Below are positions 34,914 to 43,811 of a stretch of 64,000 nt of DNA, one piece after another (the first letter of the stretch is position 1; the number at the start of each line of letters is the position of its first letter). Location of the stretch: NCBI GenBank assembly GCA_030523275.1, contig JAUNIX010000002.1, positions 1 through 64,000 of the forward strand, read 5' to 3'. Below the pieces are notes generated by a model. It did no database searches. It saw only the letters and a program-made list of their open reading frames with translations, and was not told where the DNA came from. Source of the stretch: Lachnospiraceae bacterium. Its GTDB lineage: Bacteria > Bacillota > Clostridia > Lachnospirales > Lachnospiraceae. A program made the translations under genes and the position numbers.

Positions 34914-35126
34914 AAAAAAACTCCTTGAATTGTTTCCTTTCTTCTGCATTTCACATAGAGATTAAACATATCTTTCGACATGTATCTTAGATATCCCCAT
35001 TGATATCGCAGGTTCGTACTACATTGTAGCTGTGTTGAAACAAATCAAGCAGTTTTCTAATAGATAGTCGCCTGTTTTATGAAATTTTTCTCGATTAGCA
35101 CTCTAATGTGCTAAATTCTTTTAATT
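34914..35126 (-). ncRNA. candidate structured RNA of about 210 nt
   Basis: The 424-base gap between tRNA-Gly and the 114-aa gene has no good frame. On the minus strand a promoter at 35133-35161 is followed by a 7-bp hairpin (35108-35114 with 35095-35101), a small hairpin near 35025, paired GATATC segments near 35000, a 7-bp hairpin capped by a GAAA tetraloop (34977-34983 with 34966-34972), and a seven-base U-tract at 34914-34920. This could be a free RNA or the long leader of the 114-aa gene. It matches no riboswitch, 6S, tmRNA or RNase P signature that I recognise. Confidence 0.4.
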
Positions 35127-35132
35127 TCTTAC

Positions 35133-35161
35133 ATATTATCACTTTTTATCACAAAATGCAA
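35133..35161 (-). promoter_or_regulatory. promoter upstream of candidate RNA
   Basis: Minus-strand -35 TTGCAT (35156-35161) and -10 TAATAT (35133-35138), spacer 17 bp. Confidence 0.55.
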
Positions 35162-35204
35162 GCATTTCCCCTTGCCTTGTGCTTTCGCGTAAATTACACA
35201 AAAA

Positions 35205-35242
35205 CAAAAACTCCTCTGCATTCAACGACAGAGGAGTTTTTT
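35205..35242 (-). terminator. tRNA-Gly terminator
   Basis: AACTCCTCTG arms with complement (35209-35219 and 35229-35239) and flanking A/T runs, just after the tRNA. Confidence 0.8.
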
Positions 35243-35252
35243 GCACAATAAA

Positions 35253-35325
35253 AGCGCGAGACGGGACTCGAACCCGCGACCCCGACCTTGGCAAGGTCGT
35301 GCTCCACCAACTGAGCCACTCGCGC
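35253..35325 (-). tRNA. tRNA-Gly (anticodon GCC)
   Basis: A 73-nt cloverleaf: acceptor GCGCGAG with CTCGCGC, D-arm GCTC/GAGC, anticodon stem CGACC/GGTCG around loop TTGCCAA with anticodon GCC, T-arm GCGGG/CCCGT with TTCGAGT, discriminator U. CCA is not encoded. It is a single tRNA with its own promoter and terminator. Confidence 0.96.
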
Positions 35326-35353
35326 ATATTTGCTATCTCTCAAGCACTCGTTT

Positions 35354-35382
35354 ATAATATCATAAGAGATAGCACATGTCAA
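35354..35382 (-). promoter_or_regulatory. tRNA-Gly promoter
   Basis: Minus-strand -35 TTGACA (35377-35382) and -10 TATTAT (35354-35359), spacer 17 bp, with an A-rich stretch upstream; the same AAAAAAGTTnTTGACA context as the promoters at 57-367. Confidence 0.8.
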
Positions 35383-35442
35383 CAACTTTTTTAAATTTTT
35401 TTCGACATCATTTTTTTACTTTTCTAATTTATGATAAGCACA

Positions 35443-36579
35443 CTAGGAACGTATTTCTAGTAGCTTATTCTTCAACTCTACTTCCAAACGTCCAATTTCC
35501 ACTTCCGCCTCTCGACGCTTTTGTTTTCCCTGTTCCTGAATCTGCATTACCTCGTCTAACGTAGAAATCAAAGAAGCATTCGTATTCTTCAATGTCTCCA
35601 GATCGACAATCCCCCGTTCTGACTCTTTGGCAATATCAATGGTAGCCGTTTTTAATGCATCTGCATTTTTCTTTAATAATTCATTTGTCAGATCCGTCAC
35701 CTCACGCTGTGCCTTCGCTGCCTGACTGGAATGTTCCATACCCAAGGCTAATACCATTTGACTTTTCCACAAAGGGATCGTATTGACAAGTGTAGACTGA
35801 ATCTTTTCTACCATCATCGTATCACTGCTCTGTACCAGGCGAATCTGAGGTGCTGTCTGAATGGAGATCATTCTTGTCAATTCCAGATCATGAAGTTTCT
35901 TTTCAAAACGATCACAGGAAGACTCGATATCTTTTGCTCGCTGCGCATCTTCCGGCAATCCACTCCGTTTCGCCACACTAACAGCCTGTGCCAGATCATG
36001 TTCTCGTGTCTGGTGTAACTTTTTCTTTCCCGCCAAAATATACATCGACAGTTCTTTAAAATAAGTCAAGTTTAACTGATACATTTTATCTAAAATCGCT
36101 ACATCTTTCATTAATTGTACCTGATGATTTTCCAAAACCTTGCAAATATCATCGACATTGGTCTCCACTTTGGCATATTTTGCTTTCAAAGAAGCAATCT
36201 TATTTGATGCCTTCTTAAAAAGACCAAATCTCTTTTTTTCTTCTGTTGTGTCAAAACTTTTTAGTTCCGTTGTCAAATTAGATAATAAATCCCCAACCTC
36301 ACCCAAATCTTTTGTTTTCACTTTTTCCAAAGCACTTTCAGAAAAATCAGCCATTTTTTTCTGTGTACCGGCTCCATATTGTAAAATCATTGTCGAATTG
36401 CTAAGATCGATCTGACTGGCAAATTGATCGACCACTTTTCTTTCTTCTTCTGATAATACCTGTTCTGTCCATTCTGATTCTTCTTTTGGTTCTTCATCTA
36501 CCACTTTAGGAACTTCTTCCTCGAACGGATTTAAAGTTAATTCCGGCATAAATTCAGTTTCATTTAATTTATTATTCAT
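35443..36579 (-). CDS. TelA-family (toxic anion resistance) protein
   Basis: About 378 aa, TelA/YaaN family, largely helical and coiled-coil (about 100-375), cytosolic. Family members were named for tellurite resistance and also affect envelope stress and lantibiotic tolerance; the biochemical role is unclear. Typical segments are LQYGAGTQKKMADFSESAL and NTIPLWKSQMVLALG. The ATG at 36579 follows GAGGA; a GTG at 36591 overlaps the upstream stop. Adjacent to the XpaC-like gene, the classic pairing. Confidence 0.92.
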   Translation of the reverse strand: MNNKLNETEFMPELTLNPFEEEVPKVVDEEPKEESEWTEQVLSEEERKVVDQFASQIDLSNSTMILQYGAGTQKKMADFSESALEKVKTKDLGEVGDLLSNLTTELKSFDTTEEKKRFGLFKKASNKIASLKAKYAKVETNVDDICKVLENHQVQLMKDVAILDKMYQLNLTYFKELSMYILAGKKKLHQTREHDLAQAVSVAKRSGLPEDAQRAKDIESSCDRFEKKLHDLELTRMISIQTAPQIRLVQSSDTMMVEKIQSTLVNTIPLWKSQMVLALGMEHSSQAAKAQREVTDLTNELLKKNADALKTATIDIAKESERGIVDLETLKNTNASLISTLDEVMQIQEQGKQKRREAEVEIGRLEVELKNKLLEIRS

Positions 36580-36590
36580 CTTTTTCCTCA

Positions 36591-37754
36591 CTAAAAATCT
36601 TTTTCTGTCAAACCATCTTGTGCCAACATTGTCTTTAAGACACTGATATCAGAAGAGACATCCCACGCCTGCTCCTGAAACAAACGATCCAAAATTTTTT
36701 CAAATGCCACATTTAAAGTATCCAAAGATTCTTCAATTTCTTTCTTCGAAGATACAATATTTTCTCCTTGAATCGGTTGCCTGTCTAGTTCTTCATAAGC
36801 ATGCAATAACTTTACCGTTGTCGGCAAATAATAATCCATCAATTTACGAATATCTTTCACTCTCTGCGGGCATTGCTCAATCTTTTCAAAAATCTTCTCT
36901 ATAATTTCTTCCATCGAAGCAATCTTGTCTGATATTTCTTTCCCGGCAATTGCCTCATTACTTTTATGAATCTCTTCTATAAATTCTTTACCTTCCCTGA
37001 TTACCGCTTTTACTTCTGTTGATAAGCCTCTTGCCTGTTGTTCTTCCTCTTCCTTCTTTTGCTGTTTTATTTTCTCGTTTAATTCTATATACTCCTGATA
37101 CGTATCATCGCTGGTAATCAGACAAGTCTTTTGTTCGTCAAAATGCCCTTCTAAAAACCATCCCTTGTCCATCATTTTTTCTAAGTCTTTTTGAATGTAT
37201 TTGACTGGTTTTCGCAAAACCGAGGAAAAGTCACTCAGATTACCATATGTTTTTCCATTTAAACAATTTTTATACTTTTCAAATCTTCGAATCATCGCTA
37301 ATCTCAACTGCCCAAAAATACCCACCCCTGTACAGACAAGGCATAAAGGAATCATAATTGCAATCGAAATGCGAAATCCTAATAAAAAACTTCCTGTTGC
37401 CATAGCAACCGCAAATAGGATAGCCAATGCTAAAAAGAGTCCTGTTCCACTGAAATACCCAAGCACCATACACGCAATGGCACCAGCTTTCATTCCAGAT
37501 GTCCGATGATATAATGCGACTTCTTGTTTCTTTTTTCTTTCCTTTGTCATCGAAGACTGATAGGCTGCTGTCTTTTTTATCTTTTGTTCTGCAGTCTTGC
37601 CAGCCACTTTTATCCCATCTTCTACCATATTTGTTGCTTTTTCCACACCTTCACGGATTGTCTGATTTAAATGACTGAAATCTTCGGAATCTATAGCTGT
37701 CTGTATTGCATCTTTTATCTCTTCACCGATATTTTTAAAGTCATTTGAGGTCAT
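36591..37754 (-). CDS. XpaC-like 5-bromo-4-chloroindolyl phosphate hydrolysis family protein
   Basis: 387 aa: an acidic and basic helical N-terminus, two hydrophobic segments at about 91-135, a winged-helix-like SVLRKPVKYIQKDLEKMMDKGWFLEG region near 180-205, and a C-terminal coiled coil. This is the layout of XpaC proteins, which accompany TelA homologues in Firmicutes. The enzymatic name is historical and not supported by catalytic motifs. It overlaps the amidohydrolase gene upstream by four bases. Confidence 0.82.
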   Translation of the reverse strand: MTSNDFKNIGEEIKDAIQTAIDSEDFSHLNQTIREGVEKATNMVEDGIKVAGKTAEQKIKKTAAYQSSMTKERKKKQEVALYHRTSGMKAGAIACMVLGYFSGTGLFLALAILFAVAMATGSFLLGFRISIAIMIPLCLVCTGVGIFGQLRLAMIRRFEKYKNCLNGKTYGNLSDFSSVLRKPVKYIQKDLEKMMDKGWFLEGHFDEQKTCLITSDDTYQEYIELNEKIKQQKKEEEEQQARGLSTEVKAVIREGKEFIEEIHKSNEAIAGKEISDKIASMEEIIEKIFEKIEQCPQRVKDIRKLMDYYLPTTVKLLHAYEELDRQPIQGENIVSSKKEIEESLDTLNVAFEKILDRLFQEQAWDVSSDISVLKTMLAQDGLTEKDF

Positions 37755-38926
37755 CTTCCATTCTCCTTGTAAATTGTACTTTTAATATAAAGCAAATGCA
37801 TTTTCGTAGCATTAGACATCGCTTCCTCGTCAAAATCAAAATGACTATGATGGTTTAGATAATTAGTCGAACCATCACATTTTCCTCCACCTACAAATGC
37901 AAACGCAACTTTTGCCTTTTTCTGATAATTCGCAAAGTCTTCCCCCAGCATCAATTTCGGCAATGATTGCAATGCTTCTTGTGGAAAGACTTGTTTTGCC
38001 TCCTCAAAAACCCGTTTTGCAATGTCAACATCATTGACCAATGGCGGATGTGCAGAATCCGGGTAATCGATAATCGCCTCTATTCCATACATAGTAGCAG
38101 TTTCCCTCACAATTCGGATCAATAATTCTTTTATATATTGTTCTGTTTCTACAGAAAACGTACGCACCGTTCCCTCAAGAACTGCTTCTCCAGATATTAC
38201 ATTATAGGCAGTACCCGATTGCAAACGACCGATCGTAAGCACTGCATCATCAAGCGGATCAATCCTACGACTTACAATTGTTTGCAAATTCATGACGATG
38301 GCTGCCGCTGCGACAGTGGTATCTGCACACAGATGAGGTTTTGCCGCATGACCAGATTTTCCATATAATTTAATCATAAACTTATCGGTTGAGGCCATAC
38401 GTGGACCAGGTTCGATCGATATTTGTCCCACCGGAATATCACTAAAAATATGTACCCCAAAAACTTCTTCCACATCGTCTAAATAGCCCTGTTCAATCAC
38501 AATATTCGCACCGACTGCATTTTCTTCTGCCGGCTGAAAAATCAATTTCACAAGACCAGTAAGGTTTTTCTCGTATTTTTTTAGAATTTTGGCTGCACCT
38601 AATAATCCTGTAATATGTCCATCATGTCCACATGCATGCATTTGCCCCGAAATCTCTGACGTATAGGATAAACCGGTCTCTTCTTGTACTGGCAATCCAT
38701 CAATATCTGCACGCAAAGCAATGACTTTTCCCCCTTTTTCCCCGATAAAGCCCACGACTCCAGTCGGATCTATTCGCTTATAAGGGATTTGAAGTTTTTC
38801 CAACTCCTCAATGATCATCTCTGTTGTCTTATATTCCTCACATGCAAGTTCAGGATAACGATGAAATTGTTGGCGCAACGCTTTGATCTCAGTTTGTATT
38901 TGTTCTATTTCCCGATTGATGTCCAT
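37751..38926 (-). CDS. M20-family amidohydrolase
   Basis: 391 aa, M20D metal-dependent amidohydrolase (hippurate hydrolase / N-acyl amino acid deacylase type). Metal-site motifs are HACGHDGH near residue 95 and PAEENAVGA near 131, with a dimerisation domain around 180-290 and a late ligand in LMLGEDFANY and NHHSHFD. AGGAGTG precedes the ATG. First gene of a run with the XpaC- and TelA-like genes. Substrate not determined; N-acetyl-diaminopimelate deacetylase is one option. Confidence 0.88.
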   Translation of the reverse strand: MDINREIEQIQTEIKALRQQFHRYPELACEEYKTTEMIIEELEKLQIPYKRIDPTGVVGFIGEKGGKVIALRADIDGLPVQEETGLSYTSEISGQMHACGHDGHITGLLGAAKILKKYEKNLTGLVKLIFQPAEENAVGANIVIEQGYLDDVEEVFGVHIFSDIPVGQISIEPGPRMASTDKFMIKLYGKSGHAAKPHLCADTTVAAAAIVMNLQTIVSRRIDPLDDAVLTIGRLQSGTAYNVISGEAVLEGTVRTFSVETEQYIKELLIRIVRETATMYGIEAIIDYPDSAHPPLVNDVDIAKRVFEEAKQVFPQEALQSLPKLMLGEDFANYQKKAKVAFAFVGGGKCDGSTNYLNHHSHFDFDEEAMSNATKMHLLYIKSTIYKENGR

Positions 38927-38935
38927 AATACACTC

Positions 38936-39373
38936 CTATGATAAAAGTCTTCGAATCAAGGCGATGATAAGCAGAACCAAAATAACCGGTGCCAAAAAGG
39001 ACACGACTGCACCTGTAACGGTAACTAACAGTGCAATAATTAAAATCAGCACAATTGCAAAAATTAATTTATGATACCATTTTACCTCAATGACATGCAT
39101 TCCTGATTCTTCTTCCTGATCAACTTCTCCATTTTCCGTGTATACCTGCTCCTCATAGTAAGCAGATTGTTCAACGCCTGATGCATCGATGATCGTTCTC
39201 GCAATTAATGACGGCTTGCCAAGTTCCTGTGCAATCTCCGCCTCTGTTTTTCCCATAGATTTTTGTTCATCAAAATAATGATCATAATAGTCTATATTTT
39301 CATTCAATATCTGATAAGATACCTCTCCTTCCAGGTATTGACGTAATTCATTCAAAAACTGCTGTTTATTCAA
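38936..39373 (-). CDS. DUF1700/HAAS-domain membrane protein
   Basis: 145 aa: an N-terminal helical HAAS-like domain (about 1-65) with the typical FLNELRQYL and YYDHYFDEQ..GKTEAEIAQELGKP pattern, a linker of acidic residues, and one or two hydrophobic helices at about 100-143. DUF1700 proteins usually sit beside PadR regulators, but none is here. TTG start behind AAGGAG. It precedes the amidohydrolase gene by 9 bases. Confidence 0.8.
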   Translation of the reverse strand: MNKQQFLNELRQYLEGEVSYQILNENIDYYDHYFDEQKSMGKTEAEIAQELGKPSLIARTIIDASGVEQSAYYEEQVYTENGEVDQEEESGMHVIEVKWYHKLIFAIVLILIIALLVTVTGAVVSFLAPVILVLLIIALIRRLLS

Positions 39374-39522
39374 ATCTTTTCTCCTTCATATATATACGGT
39401 TTCATTCAATACGCTTATAGTATATCATAAAATAATAGAATTGCTATTTTTTTATGGAAAATTAATACTCTCTTTGGTATAATTTTAGCATAGAATTTTA
39501 TATAGAAAGAGAGCGATATATT

Positions 39523-39912
39523 ATGAATTTAAAAGTTGGCGATGCATTTGAACTTTCCGAGATAGTTGATGAACAAAAAACTGCTGAAGTTTGGGGAAGT
39601 GGCAGCCTTCCAGTCTATGCAACTCCTGCCATGGCTTTATTAATCGAAAAAACTGCAGTTGCATTACTTGAGGGCAAATTAGACGAAGGTACAACTTCTG
39701 TAGGTACAGAATTAAACATTCAACATTTAAGTGCAACTCCGGTAGGAGAAACCGTTACTTGTAAATGTTGTCTGGTAGAAATTGATCGCAAACGATTATG
39801 TTTTCAGGCAGAAATCAAAGATAAAACAGGTCGTGCCGGTTACTGCACCCATGAACGATTCATTGTCGATGCCGATAAATTTGTAGCCAAGACAGAATCT
39901 CGATTCCAATAA
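39523..39912 (+). CDS. hotdog-fold thioesterase (FlK-like)
   Basis: 129 aa, hotdog-fold protein close to the fluoroacetyl-CoA thioesterase FlK and clostridial relatives. Markers: YATPAMALLIEKTA near 30-43, with the Glu used as a base, and GTELNIQHLSATPVGETV near 65-82 with the His. It probably hydrolyses an acyl-CoA; substrate unknown. Single gene; an extended -10 TGGTATAAT lies about 45 bases upstream, and a terminator follows. Confidence 0.85.
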   Translation: MNLKVGDAFELSEIVDEQKTAEVWGSGSLPVYATPAMALLIEKTAVALLEGKLDEGTTSVGTELNIQHLSATPVGETVTCKCCLVEIDRKRLCFQAEIKDKTGRAGYCTHERFIVDADKFVAKTESRFQ

Positions 39913-39921
39913 AAAAATTTA

Positions 39922-39966
39922 CAAAAAAGAACAGGATTTTTCATTTTCCAAATCCTGTTCTTTTTC
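39922..39966. terminator. bidirectional terminator
   Basis: AAAGAACAGGATTT arms with complement (39925-39939 and 39950-39964), between the converging thioesterase and carbonic anhydrase genes. Confidence 0.85.
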
Positions 39967-39983
39967 ATATTAACAAAATCATT

Positions 39984-40526
39984 TTAAAGAATATGTGTCA
40001 ATTCACCCGTTACGGAATTCATTACACATCCATAAATTGTAATATCTTTCGGAATTAATGGATGATTTTCTAACATTTCAACTGTCTCATGTACAGATGA
40101 TTCTACATTATCAAATCCACTCAACCAATTTTCAAAATCGACTCCGCAATAATGCATCATGTCAATCTGCTCTTGCGTCACTCCGCGCTTTTTCATGAGA
40201 TCGATCATCATATCTGCATTGATATGCTGAACACCACAATCAGTATGTCCAATTACCATGATTTCTTCGACACCCAGTTCAAAAATTGCGACTAATAAAC
40301 TACGAATCACACTGCCAAAAGGATGTGTGACCACTCCTCCTGCGTTTTTAATGATTTTTACATCACCATTCTTAATTCCTAATGCTGCTGGAAGAAGTTC
40401 TGTCAATCTCGTGTCCATGCAAGTCAAGATTGCCATCTTCTTATCTGGATACTTGCTTGTAAGATACTGTTCGTATTGTTTATCTTTCACAAATTTCTGA
40501 TTGTATTCTAGCATTTCTTGAATCAT
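39984..40526 (-). CDS. beta-class carbonic anhydrase
   Basis: Hydrates CO2 to bicarbonate. 180 aa, the short beta class. Zinc ligands are C36 (TCMDTR, with the D38/R40 dyad), H94 and C97 (GHTDCG). GGAGGT precedes the ATG. It follows the DegV-like gene by 26 bases. Confidence 0.93.
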   Translation of the reverse strand: MIQEMLEYNQKFVKDKQYEQYLTSKYPDKKMAILTCMDTRLTELLPAALGIKNGDVKIIKNAGGVVTHPFGSVIRSLLVAIFELGVEEIMVIGHTDCGVQHINADMMIDLMKKRGVTQEQIDMMHYCGVDFENWLSGFDNVESSVHETVEMLENHPLIPKDITIYGCVMNSVTGELTHIL

Positions 40527-40552
40527 TTTGATACCTCCGTATTATATATCTC

Positions 40553-41446
40553 TTATGCGTTATATTTTGGTGTAAGACCGACTCCAATCGCCCCTGGTCC
40601 AGTATGCACAGCGATGGTAGCTCCAATCTGCATACACGGAATTTCATCCTGATATCCCAATTCTTTTGCCAGATTAACCACTTTCTCATGAAAGACTTTT
40701 CCCTCATCAACATTATATCCATATCCAACATTGACAACGTAATCATTAATTAAATGGTTTTCTTTTGTGAAGAAATCTCGCATAATATCTAACACTTTCG
40801 CCATGGACTTCTTACGACTTCGCGCAATTCCACCGCTGCTGATTTCTCCTTGATTTAAAATAATCAATGGTTTTATTTTCAAAGCAGAACCCGCTTTTCC
40901 TGTTAATTTACCAATTCGACCACCATGAATCAAATAGTCCAAACTATCAATCGTAAAGAATATCTTCGCATCTGATTTTATTCTATCTATATGGGCAACA
41001 ATCTCATCATAAGCGAGTCCAGCATCTCGCATCTGAATTACCTCACCAACAATACTCGCTTGTGTAACAGTCGCACAAAGCGAGTTGATCACACTAATCC
41101 TAGCATCAGGAAAATCCTCTTCTAAAATCATTTTCGCATTACATGCAGAGTTATAGGCACCGCTTAAATGGGAAGTAAAACAAATACAGATTACTTCATC
41201 TCCATTTTTAATCATCGGTTCCATAACAGTTATATAATCATTGACCGCTGGCAAGGATGTTCGTGGATATACATCTGGTTCATCAATCATACGTTGATAA
41301 AAATCCCTAACATTAATCTCTTCTTTTTCTTTTTTGTAAGTTTCTCCGTCAAATGAAACATAAAATGGTATACGCGAAACATCATGTCGTTTTAAAAACT
41401 CTGTTTCCAAATCACACGCACCATCTGTAATAATTTTAACTGCCAT
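40553..41446 (-). CDS. DegV family fatty-acid-binding protein
   Basis: 297 aa, DegV fold. Members bind fatty acids and hand them to fatty acid kinase FakA. Typical features are the start VKIITDGACDLE, TSLPAVNDYI near 77-87, SHLSGAYNSA near 107 and a IDSLDYLIHGGRIG motif near 173. AAGGAGG precedes the ATG. No fakA gene nearby. Confidence 0.93.
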   Translation of the reverse strand: MAVKIITDGACDLETEFLKRHDVSRIPFYVSFDGETYKKEKEEINVRDFYQRMIDEPDVYPRTSLPAVNDYITVMEPMIKNGDEVICICFTSHLSGAYNSACNAKMILEEDFPDARISVINSLCATVTQASIVGEVIQMRDAGLAYDEIVAHIDRIKSDAKIFFTIDSLDYLIHGGRIGKLTGKAGSALKIKPLIILNQGEISSGGIARSRKKSMAKVLDIMRDFFTKENHLINDYVVNVGYGYNVDEGKVFHEKVVNLAKELGYQDEIPCMQIGATIAVHTGPGAIGVGLTPKYNA

Positions 41447-41501
41447 ATTTTCCTCCTTGAAAAACTACCTAACGTAATCTTATCATACTTTGACGCATAA
41501 G

Positions 41502-41534
41502 AAAAGCCTCCAATATAAATATTGGAGACTTTTT
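41502..41534 (-). terminator. glgB terminator
   Basis: CTCCAATA arms with complement (41508-41515 and 41520-41527) and flanking A/T runs, ten bases after glgB. Confidence 0.7.
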
Positions 41535-41543
41535 CATCTTATT

Positions 41544-43628
41544 TTATGCTTCTTCAATCTTTTTTAGTACAGCTGCCGTACGCGCTGGCGAATAGAATTG
41601 GAACCCTTTCTTAACACTTGTTTTCTCTTCCATTACCTTTTGTTCAATAAACTTACCTTCATTATCTGGATCTGGAACTTTCTTCGTTACTTCTTCCTGC
41701 CAACGATTGATTACTTCTTTTGCTTCATAGATGTAATCTTCAGAAATCATGTTATTTCCACCGAAAGCCTGATCATCTGTATTTAAGATAACTTTATATT
41801 TGCCTGTTTCAAGTGTTGGAATCCAGTAACCATCTTTTGACCATGTTGGATGGAAATTAAAGACAAAAAGCAAACCAGCTCTTTCGTAAACCAACATATT
41901 GCCATCAACATCCATCCAAAGATTATTTGGACGAACAGAAAGTAACTTATTTTCTTTTGAAAGTTTAATCATCGCTTTATCAAAGTCATTTAAGAAGTAA
42001 TAACGAAGATTATGGTCATCTACCAAATGCCATTGACGACGACAGTAATGATAACTCCAATCATTTCCTTCTCGAGGGAAATCGATCCACTCTGGATGTC
42101 CAAATTCATTTCCCATGAAGTTTAGATACCCATCTCCAGACAGAGAATGTGTCACCAAACGAATCATCTTGTGCAGTGCAATCCCTCTATCAATAACCAT
42201 ATTCTGTGATTTTACTTCCATACCCCAGTACATATCCGCATCACAGAGACGGAACATAATTGTTTTATCTCCTACCAATGCCTGATCATGGGACTCTACG
42301 TAACCGATTACTTTCTCTTCCGGACGTCTGCCAGTTAACTCATCCCACATCTTCCATACATCCCACTGCTCATCACTTAATTCTTTTAACGTACGAATCC
42401 AGTAATCCGGTGTTCCCATTGCCAAACGATAATCAAAACCGATACCGCCATCTTCAATTGGCAGGCACATACCCGGCATACCTGACATATCTTCCGCAAT
42501 CGTTACAGCTTCCGGGTTAATTTCATGAATCAGTTCGTTTGCTAACTGTAAATAAACTAAGGCATCAAATTCTGTATTTAAACTAAAGTATTTATCATAA
42601 CAATCAAAACTACTTCCTAATCCATGATCTTTATAGATCATAGAAGTTACACCATCAAAACGGAATCCATCAAAATGATAAACATCCATCCAGAATTTCA
42701 AGTTTGATAACAGGAAGTGAATAACTTCATTCTTATCGTAATTAAATAACTTTGTACCCCAGGCACTGTGTTCACCCTTGCCTCCACTATGGAAGAACTG
42801 ATATTCGGTACCATCAAACATATTAATACCTTCATTCGTATTCTTTACAGCATGTGAATGTACTACATCCAGTAACACACGAATTCCCATTTTATGGGCT
42901 GTATTGATCAATGATTTTAACTGTGCTGGTGTTCCATACTTCGAAGATGCAGCAAAGAAATTGGATACCTGGTAACCAAAAGATCCATAATATGGATGTT
43001 CCATGATTGCCATAATCTGAATTGTATTATAGCCCAACTCTTTAATACGAGGTAATGTATTATCACGGAATTCTTCATACGTTCCAATTCCATATTTATT
43101 TTGTGCCATTCCAATATGACATTCATAGATCAGAGGAGTTTCTTCGCCTTTAAAATCCTCATCTTCCCATTGAAATCCATCATAAACATCCCAAACTTCC
43201 GCACACCATAACAAGGTATCAGGATCCTGAACTACACGTGTTGCATAGGTTGGGATTCTCTCTAATTTTTCACCATCATGAATGACAATTGCCTTGATCA
43301 GACAGCCATTCCATAAAGCATCTTCACCTTCCAAAAAGATTTCAAAATTTCCATTATTTAATTTTTTCATTGGATGAGAAGTCGGATTCCAATCGTTAAA
43401 TTCTCCCATAAAATACATCTTCTCAGCACCTGGCGCCCATTCACGATAATACCAGCCGCCATCTGCTTTATGAATGCCATAAAATGCATGTCCATTTGCA
43501 AAATCAACCAATGTATCTGCATTTTGTAATAAGGCAGTTTTCTTTGCCTTGTACTGCTCCATACGAGCCTCAATATCTCTTTCAAATCTTTTTAATAATG
43601 TGTCCAATTCTGTAATCTTATAAGACAT
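41544..43628 (-). CDS. glgB: 1,4-alpha-glucan branching enzyme, eukaryotic-like type
   Basis: Forms alpha-1,6 branches in glycogen. 694 aa: CBM48-like N-terminal domain (about 50-140), then the GH13 barrel with VVHSHA, FRFDGVTSM (nucleophile Asp), IAEDMSG (acid/base Glu) and YVESHDQALVG, and a C-terminal beta domain. The AEDMSGMP..GGIGFDYRLAM and ESHDQALVGDK stretches closely resemble eukaryotic branching enzymes (GH13 subfamily 8) rather than the E. coli GlgB type. AAGGTGG precedes the ATG. No other glycogen genes in the window. Confidence 0.94.
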   Translation of the reverse strand: MSYKITELDTLLKRFERDIEARMEQYKAKKTALLQNADTLVDFANGHAFYGIHKADGGWYYREWAPGAEKMYFMGEFNDWNPTSHPMKKLNNGNFEIFLEGEDALWNGCLIKAIVIHDGEKLERIPTYATRVVQDPDTLLWCAEVWDVYDGFQWEDEDFKGEETPLIYECHIGMAQNKYGIGTYEEFRDNTLPRIKELGYNTIQIMAIMEHPYYGSFGYQVSNFFAASSKYGTPAQLKSLINTAHKMGIRVLLDVVHSHAVKNTNEGINMFDGTEYQFFHSGGKGEHSAWGTKLFNYDKNEVIHFLLSNLKFWMDVYHFDGFRFDGVTSMIYKDHGLGSSFDCYDKYFSLNTEFDALVYLQLANELIHEINPEAVTIAEDMSGMPGMCLPIEDGGIGFDYRLAMGTPDYWIRTLKELSDEQWDVWKMWDELTGRRPEEKVIGYVESHDQALVGDKTIMFRLCDADMYWGMEVKSQNMVIDRGIALHKMIRLVTHSLSGDGYLNFMGNEFGHPEWIDFPREGNDWSYHYCRRQWHLVDDHNLRYYFLNDFDKAMIKLSKENKLLSVRPNNLWMDVDGNMLVYERAGLLFVFNFHPTWSKDGYWIPTLETGKYKVILNTDDQAFGGNNMISEDYIYEAKEVINRWQEEVTKKVPDPDNEGKFIEQKVMEEKTSVKKGFQFYSPARTAAVLKKIEEA

Positions 43629-43776
43629 AATACCACCTTACCTTATTGTATTTTTTAACAATTCCGCGTCATGTAAAAATTCATAATAAAACACATAACA
43701 TTTTTTACAATGACTCCCGAATAGTTAATGTACTTTTAATAATTTTTCGCAAGAAAAATAGACCTTCTTTGTACAT

Positions 43777-43806
43777 ATTATACTATTATATCCACAAATA
43801 CGTCAA
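43777..43806 (-). promoter_or_regulatory. glgB promoter
   Basis: Minus-strand -35 TTGACG (43801-43806) and -10 TATAAT (43777-43782), spacer 18 bp, giving a leader of about 140 nt before glgB in which I see no clear structure. Confidence 0.65.
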
Positions 43807-43811
43807 TATAT

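Noticed and set aside
35095-35114. CIRCE-like inverted repeat TTAGCAC...GTGCTAA
   Set aside because: The spacer is 6 bases with 7-base arms, not 9 bases with 9-base arms, and no heat-shock gene follows; treated as an RNA hairpin.
34914-35126. 6S RNA, tmRNA or T-box identity for the candidate RNA
   Set aside because: The 5' and 3' ends do not pair as in 6S RNA, no tRNA-like ends or tag frame are seen, and the T-box antiterminator sequence is missing.
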